A DNA stretch of 64,000 bases from Nitrospirota bacterium (GTDB lineage: Bacteria; Nitrospirota; Nitrospiria; Nitrospirales; Nitrospiraceae). The position numbers and the translations under genes are program-made. Every line of letters starts with the position of its first letter. The first letter of the stretch is position 1. Under the pieces are notes generated by a model. That model was not told the DNA's origin, did not search any database, and saw only the letters and a list, made by a program, of their open reading frames with translations. Location of the stretch: contig JAGXAR010000009.1 of assembly GCA_018971525.1 (NCBI GenBank), forward strand, positions 19,896-83,895, given 5' to 3'. This document shows positions 26,782-36,156 of this stretch, piece by piece.

Positions 26782-28092
26782 CTATCCCTGAATCACCGCA
26801 TTGCGGTAAACGAAATCCAAGGCTTTATCCGCCAAAATCCGTGCGCGTAACTCATCGATGGACTCTTGCCCGCCGGCTTTGACCATCTTGACGAGATCGG
26901 CCGCCGGCATCTTGAGTTCCGACGCCAGCCGCATGATTTCAGCGTTCAGATCGTCCTGAGTGACCGTAAGCCCTTCTTTCTCGGCAATCGCTTCTAAAAC
27001 GAGGCCGAGCTTCACGCGGCGTGCCGCTTCGTCCCGATGCTCCTGGCGAAGGCTTGTGAGATCCTCCGTGGCGGGCGATTCATGGGCGCCACCCTTCCGC
27101 TGTTGTTGCTGCACGTGCTGGCGGATGATGGCTTCCAGCTCACGCTCTACCAGGGTTTCCGGGAGCTCGAAGTGGTGGGTCTCAATGAGCCGTTTGATGA
27201 TCGTATCCTTATAGGTATCTTCGATCTCTCGCTTCAGTGCCTGTTCCATCCCGCTCCGCAGCTTGTCTTTGATTTCCTGAAGCGTACTGTAGGGGCCACA
27301 GTCTTTGGCAAATTCATCGTCCAAGGCCGGCAGCTTCTTTTCTTTGACGGATTTGATCGTCAACGTGAACACGACCGTTTTGCCGGCGACGCGAGGATCG
27401 GGATGACTGGCGGGGTACGGCTGGGAAATGTCGAGCACGTCACCCTCTTTCTTCCCCACGACATGCGAATCAATTTCCAATCCCAAGACGGAAGCCTTTG
27501 ATCCGACCTTGTGGAGTTGGCCTTCCTTCTTCGTTCCGTCCAGCGGTGCTCCATCGAGAGTGCCTTGCACATCCAGCACGACGTAGTTGCCGTCCACGAT
27601 GGTCTGGCCGGCTGGTGCGGCCTCCAGGCGTGCGTGCTGCTCGCGCAAGACCTCAAGTCCTCGGTCGAGCTGCTCGTCGGTGACGGTGCGCTTGTCGGGC
27701 TTGAGCGAGATCGGACTCGGAGCTTTATAGTCCCGCAACTCGATGTTCGGCTTGATCTCGACGGTCGCGGTAAATGTAAAGGGTTCGTCCTTCTTAATCT
27801 TGACCCGGTCCAACGGGGGAATTTCGACGAGGACTGGCACAATCCCCGCTTGGCGGATGGCCTTGTCATAAAAGTCCGGCACGAGATTTCGGATCACGTC
27901 CTCTTCCACGGCTTTGGCATAGCGCTTTTCCAGTAAGGCCAATGGTGCCTTGCCGGGGCGAAACCCCGGGATGTTGACCTGGCGGTTCAACTCGACGTAG
28001 GCGCGGGCAAACCGTTGAGTGACCTCATCGGCCGGCACCTCAATCTTGAGGGCGCGTTTCATTGGTCCCAGTTCAGTCACTTCCATTTTCAT
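26782..28092 (-). CDS. tig: trigger factor (ribosome-associated chaperone, PPIase)
   Basis: 436 aa. The N-terminal ribosome-binding signature [16 protein letters not shown] is present, followed by the PPIase-type region and a helical C-terminal chaperone domain. The ATG at 28092 (MKMEVTELG) is chosen; a frame to 28191 runs into the tRNA. It begins the tig-clpP-clpX operon, downstream of tRNA-Leu(UAG). Confidence 0.96.
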   Translation of the reverse strand: MKMEVTELGPMKRALKIEVPADEVTQRFARAYVELNRQVNIPGFRPGKAPLALLEKRYAKAVEEDVIRNLVPDFYDKAIRQAGIVPVLVEIPPLDRVKIKKDEPFTFTATVEIKPNIELRDYKAPSPISLKPDKRTVTDEQLDRGLEVLREQHARLEAAPAGQTIVDGNYVVLDVQGTLDGAPLDGTKKEGQLHKVGSKASVLGLEIDSHVVGKKEGDVLDISQPYPASHPDPRVAGKTVVFTLTIKSVKEKKLPALDDEFAKDCGPYSTLQEIKDKLRSGMEQALKREIEDTYKDTIIKRLIETHHFELPETLVERELEAIIRQHVQQQQRKGGAHESPATEDLTSLRQEHRDEAARRVKLGLVLEAIAEKEGLTVTQDDLNAEIMRLASELKMPAADLVKMVKAGGQESIDELRARILADKALDFVYRNAVIQG

Positions 28093-28161
28093 AGCTGATG
28101 CGTACCCTTTTCTTTGTAAGAAGCCTTGCACGGGCTGCCCAGCCGTCGCCCGGTCGTGGTC

Positions 28162-28244
28162 TGGTGCGAGAGGGGGGACTTGAACCCCCACGGTTACCCA
28201 CGAGATCCTAAGTCTCGCGCGTCTGCCAGTTCCGCCACTCTCGC
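28162..28244 (-). tRNA. tRNA-Leu (UAG)
   Basis: Acceptor GCGAGAG/CTCTCGC with discriminator A and encoded CCA. The anticodon stem CGAGA/TCTCG holds the loop CTTAGGA, so the anticodon is TAG (Leu, CUA/CUG). T-arm loop TTCAAGT. It lies directly upstream of tig on the same strand. Confidence 0.95.
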
Positions 28245-28510
28245 ACGGTGGGGTATGCAGGAGCCGACTCCAGCATGATGAGCAAACAAGCGAAATGACT
28301 CAATAGCGTAAGCCTTTTGTACCGTTGGATGCATCCTACTGTCAACCCATACTCCTGGGGGAGAGGAGGCTTGGCGGACTAGCGCTGAATTGATCCAAGA
28401 ACGGATGCAATTGAGGGTGGGGGGGTCCTGTCAAAGACAAATGACTACCAAACGATTTCTTGCTAGCTGTTTTGGGTCAGTGCTTGCTAGCACACCCGTC
28501 TCATGGAGGG

Positions 28511-28516
28511 TATAAT
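28511..28516 (+). promoter_or_regulatory. possible -10 element (TATAAT) in 28245-28664 gap
   Basis: Perfect TATAAT, about 150 bp upstream of the HEAT gene start. No strong -35 is seen at 17 bp; a TTGCTA starts 21 bp upstream. The gap also contains two copies of CTTGCTAGC around 28461 and 28486. The remaining sequence shows nothing I recognise. Confidence 0.35.
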
Positions 28517-28664
28517 GTTAAAGGGTATGTGGCCCTGGGCCCTGCCGTTCGCGATGGAAGGTGAAGAAGCAGGTCGTAAGAACGAGCGGGGATCACAATC
28601 GAGCTGATTCTCCTCCGGTGTGTGGGATTGCCTCCCGTGAGGCCTGTGACCCGTAAGGAGGTGC

Positions 28665-29738
28665 ATGATGCGAGGGTTTCTCCTCTACTTTGCCTGTGTG
28701 TTGGTTCTCCTGCCAGGGCCGTCGTGGGCTTATCGTGATTATTTTACGACAGATCAGAAGGCGCAACTCGCCAAGGTTCAGACAGTCCTGGTAGATGCTA
28801 TTGCCCTCACCGATAAGGGAGCGGTCGATGCGGGACCGGTTGTCGAGGTTGTCTCCCGTCGTCTGGGCGAATTGGGCTATACGATGGTGCAGGATCGCGG
28901 GAAGCCCCACGACGCGGTCTTTAAGGTGAAGTGTGAACAACGGAAGACGTGGGAAGGGACCACTGCAGCTGGTGGTGATGCGGATTTGCCCGATGCTCCA
29001 TCGCGGCTGTGGAAGGGGCCTGCCTGTCAGCTCACTTATCTCTTGGGAGAATTGAAGGTCAAATGGCAGCGCGAGGTGCGCACCGACTTTGAAGATGCGG
29101 TCACGGCAGCCCAATCAGCGCAGGCCGGGGAACCCGGCGCCTACGCGATGGGGAAATTACAAGAGCGATTAGAGAAATACGAATTCCCGCTTCTGTTGAC
29201 TGCTGAGTGGGGCCAGCCGGATCGGCTGCTGAAGCTGCTGGATTCAACCGAGACCAGCCAGACGCGCAAGGTAAAGATTATCTCGTTGCTCGGTGAGATG
29301 CAGGCCGACGAAGCCCTGCCCAGGCTGAAGCAAGCGCTCCAGGATCGAGACTTGGCGAAACAGGCATTGACTGCGATGGGCAACCTCGGGAGGGAGGGCA
29401 TTCCGTTGTTGGTTGAGATCATGAATACGTCACCGGACCTCGAGGTGCAAGCGGCAGCAGCCAAGGGGTTAGGCCAACTCGGCGGACTGCATGGGGATGC
29501 CTCAGTCGTGCCGCCGCTGCTGGCCAAGCTGAATGATCCCAAGACAGACTGGTCTGTGCTTACGGAAGTCGCCTGGGCCTTGGGAAAAATTCCGGACAAA
29601 CGATCGATCCAGCCGCTCTACGATCTCGACAAGAAACTACAAGCCATGCGCGATCCGGAGAACATCCAGTTGAAGAAACTCAAAGAAGCCGTGTTTTGGT
29701 CAGTCAAACAGTGCGATACGTGGGATCAGTACAGTTAA
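28665..29738 (+). CDS. secreted HEAT-repeat protein
   Basis: 357 aa with a signal peptide (about 1-22, ending SWA). The middle (about 30-170) is unassigned, with a Cys pair at CEQRKTW and PACQLTYLL. The second half is a HEAT/PBS-lyase-type solenoid with helices in SLLGEMQADEALPRLKQAL, ALTAMGNLGREGIPLLVEI, AAAKGLGQLG and VAWALGKIPDKRSIQPL. GGAGG sits 3 and 6 bases before two adjacent ATGs (28665 and 28668). It is a monocistronic-looking gene, followed by a hairpin at 29769. Confidence 0.82.
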   Translation: MMRGFLLYFACVLVLLPGPSWAYRDYFTTDQKAQLAKVQTVLVDAIALTDKGAVDAGPVVEVVSRRLGELGYTMVQDRGKPHDAVFKVKCEQRKTWEGTTAAGGDADLPDAPSRLWKGPACQLTYLLGELKVKWQREVRTDFEDAVTAAQSAQAGEPGAYAMGKLQERLEKYEFPLLLTAEWGQPDRLLKLLDSTETSQTRKVKIISLLGEMQADEALPRLKQALQDRDLAKQALTAMGNLGREGIPLLVEIMNTSPDLEVQAAAAKGLGQLGGLHGDASVVPPLLAKLNDPKTDWSVLTEVAWALGKIPDKRSIQPLYDLDKKLQAMRDPENIQLKKLKEAVFWSVKQCDTWDQYS

Positions 29739-29768
29739 TTGACAATCCTCTGCAAGGCACAGATCGTC

Positions 29769-29797
29769 CTCCGAGCCGGTCGATAGCCGGCTCGGAG
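29769..29797 (+). terminator. 11-bp perfect hairpin after HEAT gene
   Basis: Arms CTCCGAGCCGG and CCGGCTCGGAG with a 7-base loop, 30 bp after the stop and just before the ATG of the decayed sigma-54 activator at 29806. No T-run follows. Confidence 0.45.
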
Positions 29798-29805
29798 AGA
29801 ACACG

Positions 29806-31366
29806 ATGGGCACATTCCCTTCCTCGACTCCTCCTCTCCGATCTCACGATGTTTTGGAGCGGATCACGCTCCAAATGGCATGAAGTCTTGACCTTCAGCT
29901 TGTTCTCGCCACAATTACGCAGGGTCTGGTGGAGGAGCTGGATGCGGCCTTCGCTCGCATCTGGCTCTTGGACCCCGGCGATCTCTGTGCCGGCCGTTAC
30001 AAAGCCGCAGATTGTACGAATCGGGATCGCTGCCTGCACCTTGAGGCGAGCGCCGGGCTCTGTACTAATATCAATGGTGAATATCGCAAGATTCCGCTGG
30101 GAGCGCTCAAGATCGGAAAAATCGCCCAAGGCTTCGGATCGATCTACACGAACGACGTGCTCGGCGACGACCGACTCACGAATAAACAGTGAATGGAAGA
30201 CAACGCGCTCCGCTCTTTTGCCGGCCACCCGCTGAAACTCCGCGGAGAGTTGCTCGGCGGCGTGGCTATGTTTGGTCGTCGGCCGCTGAGCGAAGAGGAA
30301 TTCGCACGATCGGCTGTCTTCGCTCATGAAGCGGCCATTGCGATCAAGAATGCCCAAGTCTTCACGGAAGTCGAGCGGTTGAAGGACCGCCTCCAGGCCG
30401 AGAACCTCTATCTTCAAGAAGAGATCAAGCATCAGCACAATTTCGAGGAGCTCATCAGCGAGAGCCAGAGCATCAAAGCCGTTCTGCGATACATCGAACA
30501 GGTGGCGCCCACGGATTCGACGGTCTTCATCCATGGGGGACAACGGGACGGGCAAGGAACTGAACGCGAGGGCAATCCGGATCTAAGTTCGCGGAAGGAC
30601 CGTCCGCTGGTTCGAGTCAATTGTGGAGCAATCCCGGCGAATCTGGTCGAGAGCGAACTCTTCGGACATGAGAAGGGATCATTCACCGGAGCGCTCCAGC
30701 GCCGGATCGGGCGGTTTGATTTGGCAAACGGCGGGACGATCTTTCTGGATGAAGTTGGAGCGTTGCCGCTTGACGCACGGGTAAAGCTCTTACGTGTGTT
30801 GCAGGAGCGAGAGTTCGAACGGGTCGACAGTAGCAGCTGAACAAAGGTTGATGTACGGGTCATTGCCGCGCCCAGCCGTGATCTTCATGCTGCGGTGAGG
30901 GCTGGCTCCTTCCCGGCTGAATGTGTTCGCGATCAAGGTGCCTCCCCTTGTCTGCTCGCGCATCGGATATCCCACTCTTCGTCAACCATTTCATCACAAA
31001 ATTTTCAACCAAACTAGGCAAGCGGTTTGAGGGGGTTCTCAAACGATCATGAACCGCCTCGTAAGATATGCCTGGCCCGGCAATATTCGAGAGTTGGAGA
31101 ATGTGATCAAACGGGCCACGATCCTGTCGAAAGGACCGTGGCTTCAGATCGATGGTGTGCTTCTTCACGCGAACTCCACACCTCAGCCGCCATTTGCAGA
31201 TACCCTGGAAGAAGTAGAACGGGCCCACACCCTCCGTATCCTCCAGGATATGAATTGGGTGATTGAATGAAAATAGGGCGTAGTGGTTCGCCTGGGCCTC
31301 CATCCCAACACGCTGCGATCCCGGTTGCAGAGGCTCGGCATCAAGAAACCTTGCCCTATCGACTAG
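29806..31366 (+). pseudogene. decayed sigma-54 (NtrC-family) transcription activator: GAF, AAA+, Fis-HTH
   Basis: The original reading frame can be followed from an ATG at 29806 to a TAG at 31364-31366. GAF region: SHDVLERITLQMA, then a stop (29879-29881) where the family would have Arg, then LATITQGLVEELDAAFARIW. A second stop at 30190-30192 sits where Trp is expected. AAA+ region: [56 protein letters not shown]. Walker A (GDNGTGKE) is readable only in a shifted frame near 30537-30560, between a +1 and a -1 shift. A third stop is at 30838-30840. After further shifts near 30920, 30960 and 31040, the family ends are seen as RYAWPGNIRELENVIKRATI and LHPNTLRSRLQRLGIKKP. At least three stops and about five shifts make it non-functional. 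Confidence 0.85.
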
Positions 31367-31593
31367 AACGTTTCCGCTGTTCGCCACGACATCTCGTGGC
31401 ATCCCTGGTTTCTATTCCATGTCCCATTGCTCCCGCCTATAGGAAAAGCTGTTTGGTGTTTCGCCAAGTTGGATTGCCATAAGCAACACAATCTAGTGCG
31501 GCATTGAGCTTGCGATGTTTGACGCGACAATCAAACAACGGCGGGCTCATCTCGCGTGGGTCATACGCCATCTATTCACGAAGGAGACAACTT

Positions 31594-32589
31594 ATGAAAA
31601 CTGCCATCGTAATTATGTCTGATTCAAAAGGTGGCTCTGAAGAGGCCCTCGGACGAGTCTTTAACGCTCTTGCTCTCGCATCCGAATGTAAACAGAAGAG
31701 AGATGAGGTGACCGTGGTCTTCATTGATGGAACCGGTACGCGGAAACCGGCTGAGCTGACCAAACTGTCGCATCCGGCCAATGGTCTCTACAATTCGGTT
31801 CGCGATGTCGTTCAAGGTGCCTCGTGCGGCTGCGCAGAGGTCTTTGGGGCAACGGACAGGATCAAGTCGTGTGGGGTACCGATTGTGACAGACGATGGGC
31901 TGGCCGGAACCGCAGGGTTCTTGAGCTTCCGTCGTTACATTGCGGAGGGAGGGCATACGGGGAGAAACGATGGCAGCATAGTATCTCGATCTGATGTTTA
32001 CGGATGCAGTGTGCCGTGCGCGCACCTTTCCGAGCTGACGGGAGTGGCCTGCAATGCGCACACCTTCGTGTTCATGCCCAATGCCCGTATGATGGCGCAG
32101 GCTGTCGCACCGCACATTGCGCCGGCCCATGGGACTTCTTGGCCCATGATTACGCTGCCACCCTCGATGGTAAGGTGGCGACCAGGCGATGCTGGACGCA
32201 GGCAAGTCCCAAGGCGTCGACTTTGTCGGGGAGACGGTCACGCCGTTCGGTTCGATCGATTTTACGCCAACCTTAATCGAGGCGAAGGCCAAGAATCCCA
32301 CGGCGATCATTCTCAACTTGTACGGATGAGATCTCGTGCATGCGTTGAAGACATATGCGAAGCTGGAGCTGGTCAAAGAGAAGATCGGCGTGGATGGAAT
32401 GATCAGTGGCGAACAGATCGGACGCCCGTTGGGCTATGCCAACAATGCGGAAATTTGGGAAGTGATCTGGGATTCCAAGATCAACACCGAGGGCTCACGA
32501 CGATTCATCCAGGGACTGATCGACAAGTACAACCATACGCCGACCTCACGTTTCTACCTTGGCTATGCCGCGATGATGCAAATTCTTGA
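31594..32589 (+). CDS. DsrE-like protein, 3' end fused in frame to solute-binding-protein remnant
   Basis: GAAGGAGA lies 6 bases before an ATG that opens a DsrE/F-like domain of about 125 aa: MKTAIVIMSDSKGGSEEALG, VTVVFIDGTGTRKPAELTKL, VVQGASCGCAEVFGATDRIK and VPIVTDDGLAGTAGF. The last part (YIAEGGHT) is where the family ends, but here the frame runs on through GRNDGSIVSRSDV into SBP-type sequence (HLSELTGVACNAHTFVFMPN) and then unrelated sequence until 32589. The normal stop appears lost. The domain may still fold; the tail looks like read-through of decayed DNA. No dsr partners are near. Confidence 0.5.
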   Translation: MKTAIVIMSDSKGGSEEALGRVFNALALASECKQKRDEVTVVFIDGTGTRKPAELTKLSHPANGLYNSVRDVVQGASCGCAEVFGATDRIKSCGVPIVTDDGLAGTAGFLSFRRYIAEGGHTGRNDGSIVSRSDVYGCSVPCAHLSELTGVACNAHTFVFMPNARMMAQAVAPHIAPAHGTSWPMITLPPSMVRWRPGDAGRRQVPRRRLCRGDGHAVRFDRFYANLNRGEGQESHGDHSQLVRMRSRACVEDICEAGAGQREDRRGWNDQWRTDRTPVGLCQQCGNLGSDLGFQDQHRGLTTIHPGTDRQVQPYADLTFLPWLCRDDANS

Positions 32590-32833
32590 AGCGATGCAGT
32601 GGGCAGGTTCGACCGACATTGCCGGGCTGATCAAGGCGCTGGACGGCCACAAATTCGACGGGCTGAAAGAGGGGCGGTCTTACTTCCGCTCGTGGGATCA
32701 TCAGCATGTGCAAGATGTGCTGGTGGGAGAAGCCTTCGGGAAGGAACTGGGGCTTGGGCACTACAAGATTCTGGCCACAGTTGCTGGGGATCGAGTAGCT
32801 GGGACTCTTGAGCAGAATGCCTGTCAGTTTTAG
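32014..32833 (+). pseudogene. decayed ABC transporter solute-binding protein (branched-chain-amino-acid type)
   Basis: N-terminus missing. The readable parts are HLSELTGVACNAHTFVFMPN and MMAQAVAPHIA to about 32140 in one frame, LAHDYAATLDGKV in a second, then GKSQGVDFVGETVTPFGSID, FTPTLIEAKAKNPTAI and ILNLYG in a third. A TGA at 32326-32328 sits where Trp would be expected, then DLVHALKTYAKLELVKEKIG, ISGEQIGRPLGYANN, DHQHVQDVLVGEAFGKELG and a terminal NACQF. It is therefore broken at least by an N-terminal loss, two shifts and one stop. No permease or ATPase genes are next to it. Confidence 0.75.
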
Positions 32834-32848
32834 AGAGTCGCTAAAGAA

Positions 32849-32887
32849 GCAACGGGGGCTTCTCCGGTATGGAAAAGCCCCCGTTGC
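32849..32887. terminator. bidirectional intrinsic terminator
   Basis: 13-bp perfect stem GCAACGGGGGCTT/AAGCCCCCGTTGC with a 13-base loop. Plus side is followed by CTTTCTCC; on the minus strand TTCTTTAG follows. It separates the decayed solute-binding gene (plus) from the coiled-coil OmpA gene (minus). Confidence 0.75.
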
Positions 32888-32906
32888 CTTTCTCCTGCGC
32901 GAAGCG

Positions 32907-34091
32907 CTACTTCGTGACGCGCACTTCGACGCGGCGGTTCTTCGCGCGGCCGGCATCAGTCGTATTCGGTGCCGCCGGCTTCGTGTCTGCATACCCAGCC
33001 GTGGTTGAGGAGGCGAGACCGCCCTCCGCGAGAGCCTTCGCCGCATTTGCCGCACGGGCTTCAGAGAGCTCCTTGTTCGTGGGGAACTTCTTCTTCAACG
33101 AGCTGCGGATCGGCCGGTTATCGGTATGGCCGTCCACCGCGACTTTGTATTCCGGGAAATCTTTCAAAATCGCTCCCACCTGCTTGAGCGCTTCGGCTCC
33201 GGCAGGCTTGAGTTGATCTTCGCCTGATCCAAAGAGATAGCCGGAGGCGAGGTTGATTAAGAGACGCTCGTTGTTCAGATCGACCACGATGGTGCCCTTT
33301 TCGATCTGAGGACGCAACGCCTTGATGAGACTGCGCTGGGCCTCTTTCAATTTGGCCATTTCAGCAGAGAGATCGCCACGGAGACCGGCCAGTTCCTTGT
33401 CCCGATCGGCCACTTGGCGTTCCAGATCGGCCAGCTGCTGCTTGGCGGCGGCCAGTTGGCCTTCGAGTTCAGCAATCCTTTGTTTGGCGGCGGCGAGTTC
33501 GGACGCTAGTTTAGCGCTGTCACCGCTGGCTGCCTGCAGACTCGCAAGTTGGGATTCCAACGCGGCCACTCGTTGATTTGCCGCAGCAAGGTCCGCTGCC
33601 ACCTTGTCTTTATCTCCTGCCCCGGTCTGGAGACTGGCGGCCAGCGCCTGTGACGCTGCGAGCTGTCGCTCGAGATCGGCTGCACGGGCTTTGGACTGAT
33701 CCAGGTCTCCCTGCGCTGAGGACAACTGGCTGGCCAATTTGGAAGAATCGCCGGCCCCTGAACGAAGGGATGCCATTTCCCGATCGCGGTCGCTCAGCTG
33801 CCGTTCAAGCTCCGCGATACGCGACTTGGACCGGTCGAGGTCAGCCTGGGCCGATCGGAGGGCATCACCGGAGCCGGACCGCAGGGAGGCGATCTCCCGA
33901 TCGCGATCGGCCAGCTGCCTCTGTGCTGCTGCCAGCTCATCCCTCAATCGTTGCCGTTCTTTTTCCCAGGCGCTCGGGTGGCGGTATTCATAGCCGCCGT
34001 CGCAACAGATCGCCCCTAAATCTACGGCCGATGCATAGCTCGCGCTAGCCAGAAGGCCGATTGCGAGGACTGCGGTCTTGAACAATCTCAT
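32907..34091 (-). CDS. OmpA-domain protein with long coiled-coil region
   Basis: 394 aa. A signal peptide of about 22 residues (ending SYASA). Residues about 45-270 are a heptad-like, Ala/Leu/Arg-rich coiled coil with repeats of LERQLADRDREIASL type and of SGAGD turns. From about 270 an OmpA-type peptidoglycan-binding domain begins: VDLNNERLLINLASGYLFGS, VAVDGHTDNRPI and the end NRRVEVRVTK. AAGGAGA lies 9 bases before the ATG at 34091; an open frame to 34199 is not used. The likely role is a periplasmic spacer or tether. Upstream is mscL. Confidence 0.88.
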   Translation of the reverse strand: MRLFKTAVLAIGLLASASYASAVDLGAICCDGGYEYRHPSAWEKERQRLRDELAAAQRQLADRDREIASLRSGSGDALRSAQADLDRSKSRIAELERQLSDRDREMASLRSGAGDSSKLASQLSSAQGDLDQSKARAADLERQLAASQALAASLQTGAGDKDKVAADLAAANQRVAALESQLASLQAASGDSAKLASELAAAKQRIAELEGQLAAAKQQLADLERQVADRDKELAGLRGDLSAEMAKLKEAQRSLIKALRPQIEKGTIVVDLNNERLLINLASGYLFGSGEDQLKPAGAEALKQVGAILKDFPEYKVAVDGHTDNRPIRSSLKKKFPTNKELSEARAANAAKALAEGGLASSTTAGYADTKPAAPNTTDAGRAKNRRVEVRVTK

Positions 34092-34129
34092 AATGATCTT
34101 CTCCTTAGGTTGATGGACGGGTCCTTCAT

Positions 34130-34558
34130 TTACACAGTGGATGTACAATGCGCGCACTTTGTGGCTTTGATCGGAATGGTGGACAAACAATGCGGGCAAT
34201 CTTTGGTCGTGGGAGGCCCGGCAGGCGGCTCTTTCTTCAGCCGGTTCACTTGCTTCACCAACATGAAGATCACGAACGCGATGATGATGAAGTCGAATGT
34301 GGCTTGAAGGAAGACCCCGTAATTGATGGTGGGGGCTCCGGCCGCTTTGGCTGCTGTCAGGGAGGGTTGAGGTGTACCGGACAGATTGATGAACAGGCTG
34401 GAGAAATCCACCTTCCCCATCAGGAGACCAATGGGCGGCATCAGCACGTCGCTGACCAGCGAGGAAACGATCTTTCCGAAGGCCCCTCCGATGATCACAC
34501 CGATCGCCATGTCGAGAACATTGCCTCTCATGGCAAAATCTCTAAATTCTTTCAGCAT
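34130..34558 (-). CDS. mscL: large-conductance mechanosensitive channel with C-terminal zinc ribbon
   Basis: Homopentameric channel opened by membrane tension. [20 protein letters not shown] and [20 protein letters not shown] are the MscL start and first helix; the second helix is [20 protein letters not shown]. Total 142 aa. After the usual cytoplasmic helix the last 22 residues form a CxxC-x10-CxxC pair (C121, C124, C135, C138), a zinc-ribbon-like end known from some but not all MscL proteins. It lies between the coiled-coil OmpA gene and a DUF481 gene. Confidence 0.96.
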   Translation of the reverse strand: MLKEFRDFAMRGNVLDMAIGVIIGGAFGKIVSSLVSDVLMPPIGLLMGKVDFSSLFINLSGTPQPSLTAAKAAGAPTINYGVFLQATFDFIIIAFVIFMLVKQVNRLKKEPPAGPPTTKDCPHCLSTIPIKATKCAHCTSTV

Positions 34559-34607
34559 AGTTCCTCCTTACGAGGATGAGGGTTTACTGCACTTGCTGCT
34601 GCCGGGG

Positions 34608-35711
34608 CTATCGTTTCAAGGTCGTGTCGAAGGCGTACCCAAGGGTCAGGAGGTACATGTTGTCCGTATCCCCGGTGCCCTTCGCCGGACTGCTGTTATA
34701 TCGGGTCGTCACTTGGATGCTGCTCACGAAACCATCGAATAGTTTGAAACGGACGCCGTTGTCCATCGTGAGGTAATAATTCTTGGTGTTTTGCAGTGAA
34801 GGATAGAACTCACTGAAATGGTACAGCGTGATTCTCTCATCAAGCAGAGGCCAGTTCCATTTTATGGACGCACGGCCGCGAGCCGACGAGGTATCGTCGG
34901 CCGTCCGAAAATCTTCGTTGAAGTAGGCGAGACCGGCTTCTGCATAGAGCGTCATGTCCTTGAAGCTGCCGCCGAAATCGCCTCGGTTGACAAATTGGTA
35001 ACCGGGTCCGCTCGCAAGGGCGGTCCGCATTTTAAGATCTTGGAACCGATCGTTTTCAAAGTAGGCGGACGCGAACCAGAAAAAGCGTTTGGTGATAAAG
35101 AAGTCCAGCTTGATCGTGCCGCGGGCGTTCCGCGCGGTGAGCGTGTTCGCATTGTCGCCGTAGACGTAGCGACCGTTGATCGACAGGCGGAGCTGCTCAC
35201 TCCGAGCCACGAATTCTCCGAGGAGGCTCGCATTCCTCAGATGGCTGTTCCCGGTTGTTTGCGTGTAGCCGCCGGTCAGGTTGCCTGAATAGATGACCGG
35301 GGGTTGGATGAGTGGATTCAGCGCGGTGATTGAATCGATGGGGACCTCCATCGTTCCCCTCATTGGTTCAGCTCGCACAGTGATAGTACCGCTGGGACCC
35401 TCGGTGGCTGTGCCGATCAGCACCGTCCCTTCTTTGAGATGAAACGGCATTGGGTGGTTGATGGCTAGCTTCTCCACGTTGGCCCATTTTATCTTGACGA
35501 CATTGTCTGCAGCCGCGGCAGTCTTGATAACTAACACCCCGTCGGACATTTCGATGACTTCCCCATAGATCACCCCCCCGTCCTTCAGGGTCACCACGTC
35601 GTGTGGGGCGGGAGGTGGCACATCTATCACAGCTGGAGCGTCAGCGGCTGCCACAAGCTTCGGTGTCATGAGACAAGCCACAACAACGAGCAGCCAGAAT
35701 CCCTTCTTCAT
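34608..35711 (-). CDS. DUF481 outer-membrane beta-barrel protein
   Basis: 367 aa with a signal peptide ending VAAA. The first 130 residues are a soluble beta region (VVTLKDGGVIYGEVIEMSDG) typical of the DUF481/YdiY family. The rest alternates in a beta-barrel pattern with repeated aromatic positions (YSGNLTGGYTQTTGNSHLRN, RLSINGRYVYGDN, LTLGYAF at the end). Function in the family is not settled. GGAGG precedes two adjacent ATGs; the second (35711) has the better spacing. Confidence 0.85.
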   Translation of the reverse strand: MKKGFWLLVVVACLMTPKLVAAADAPAVIDVPPPAPHDVVTLKDGGVIYGEVIEMSDGVLVIKTAAAADNVVKIKWANVEKLAINHPMPFHLKEGTVLIGTATEGPSGTITVRAEPMRGTMEVPIDSITALNPLIQPPVIYSGNLTGGYTQTTGNSHLRNASLLGEFVARSEQLRLSINGRYVYGDNANTLTARNARGTIKLDFFITKRFFWFASAYFENDRFQDLKMRTALASGPGYQFVNRGDFGGSFKDMTLYAEAGLAYFNEDFRTADDTSSARGRASIKWNWPLLDERITLYHFSEFYPSLQNTKNYYLTMDNGVRFKLFDGFVSSIQVTTRYNSSPAKGTGDTDNMYLLTLGYAFDTTLKR

Positions 35712-35714
35712 CAT

Positions 35715-36156
35715 ACCTCCTCGCCAGATGAGTGAATGCCCACGATTCCATCACCAAGGCTCACTAGGATACGTTGAGGGCCTAGGGCTATGGTCCCTAA
35801 TACATGCCGTCACTGTATAGCTCAGACTGCCTTATGGTCGCAAGCATAAGCACTAGAATAAATGCTGTGCGACCGACGTCGGTATGGCGCGAGTATAATG
35901 AGCAAACGTAATGCCGTAGATCGTGATAGGTTGATTTCATTAAATATCTTTGTAGATTTGTGTTTGGCAGACAGGTTACGTGAAGGTCTTGTCTCTCCTC
36001 TCTGTGGCCATTTTGGTCAGGAGTGGGGGCATTCCGTTACAGGGAGGCGAAGGAATCGGGACGAGTTCAATTACGGAGGGAATGTGGATGCGGAGAGCAG
36101 GATGATTGTGAGGAGGCGTTGATCAGAGACTCTCTGCTCGCACTCCTTTGATTATT
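35715..36156. other. gene-free region between DUF481 gene and AsmA gene
   Basis: 440 bp of lower-GC sequence. A frame of 86 codons at 35862 has no ribosome site and no recognised domain, so it is not called. The DUF481 promoter should be here. Confidence 0.6.

Noticed and set aside
35862..36122. 86-codon ORF in the gap before the AsmA gene
   Set aside because: No ribosome site, no domain, and low-GC sequence unlike neighbouring genes.
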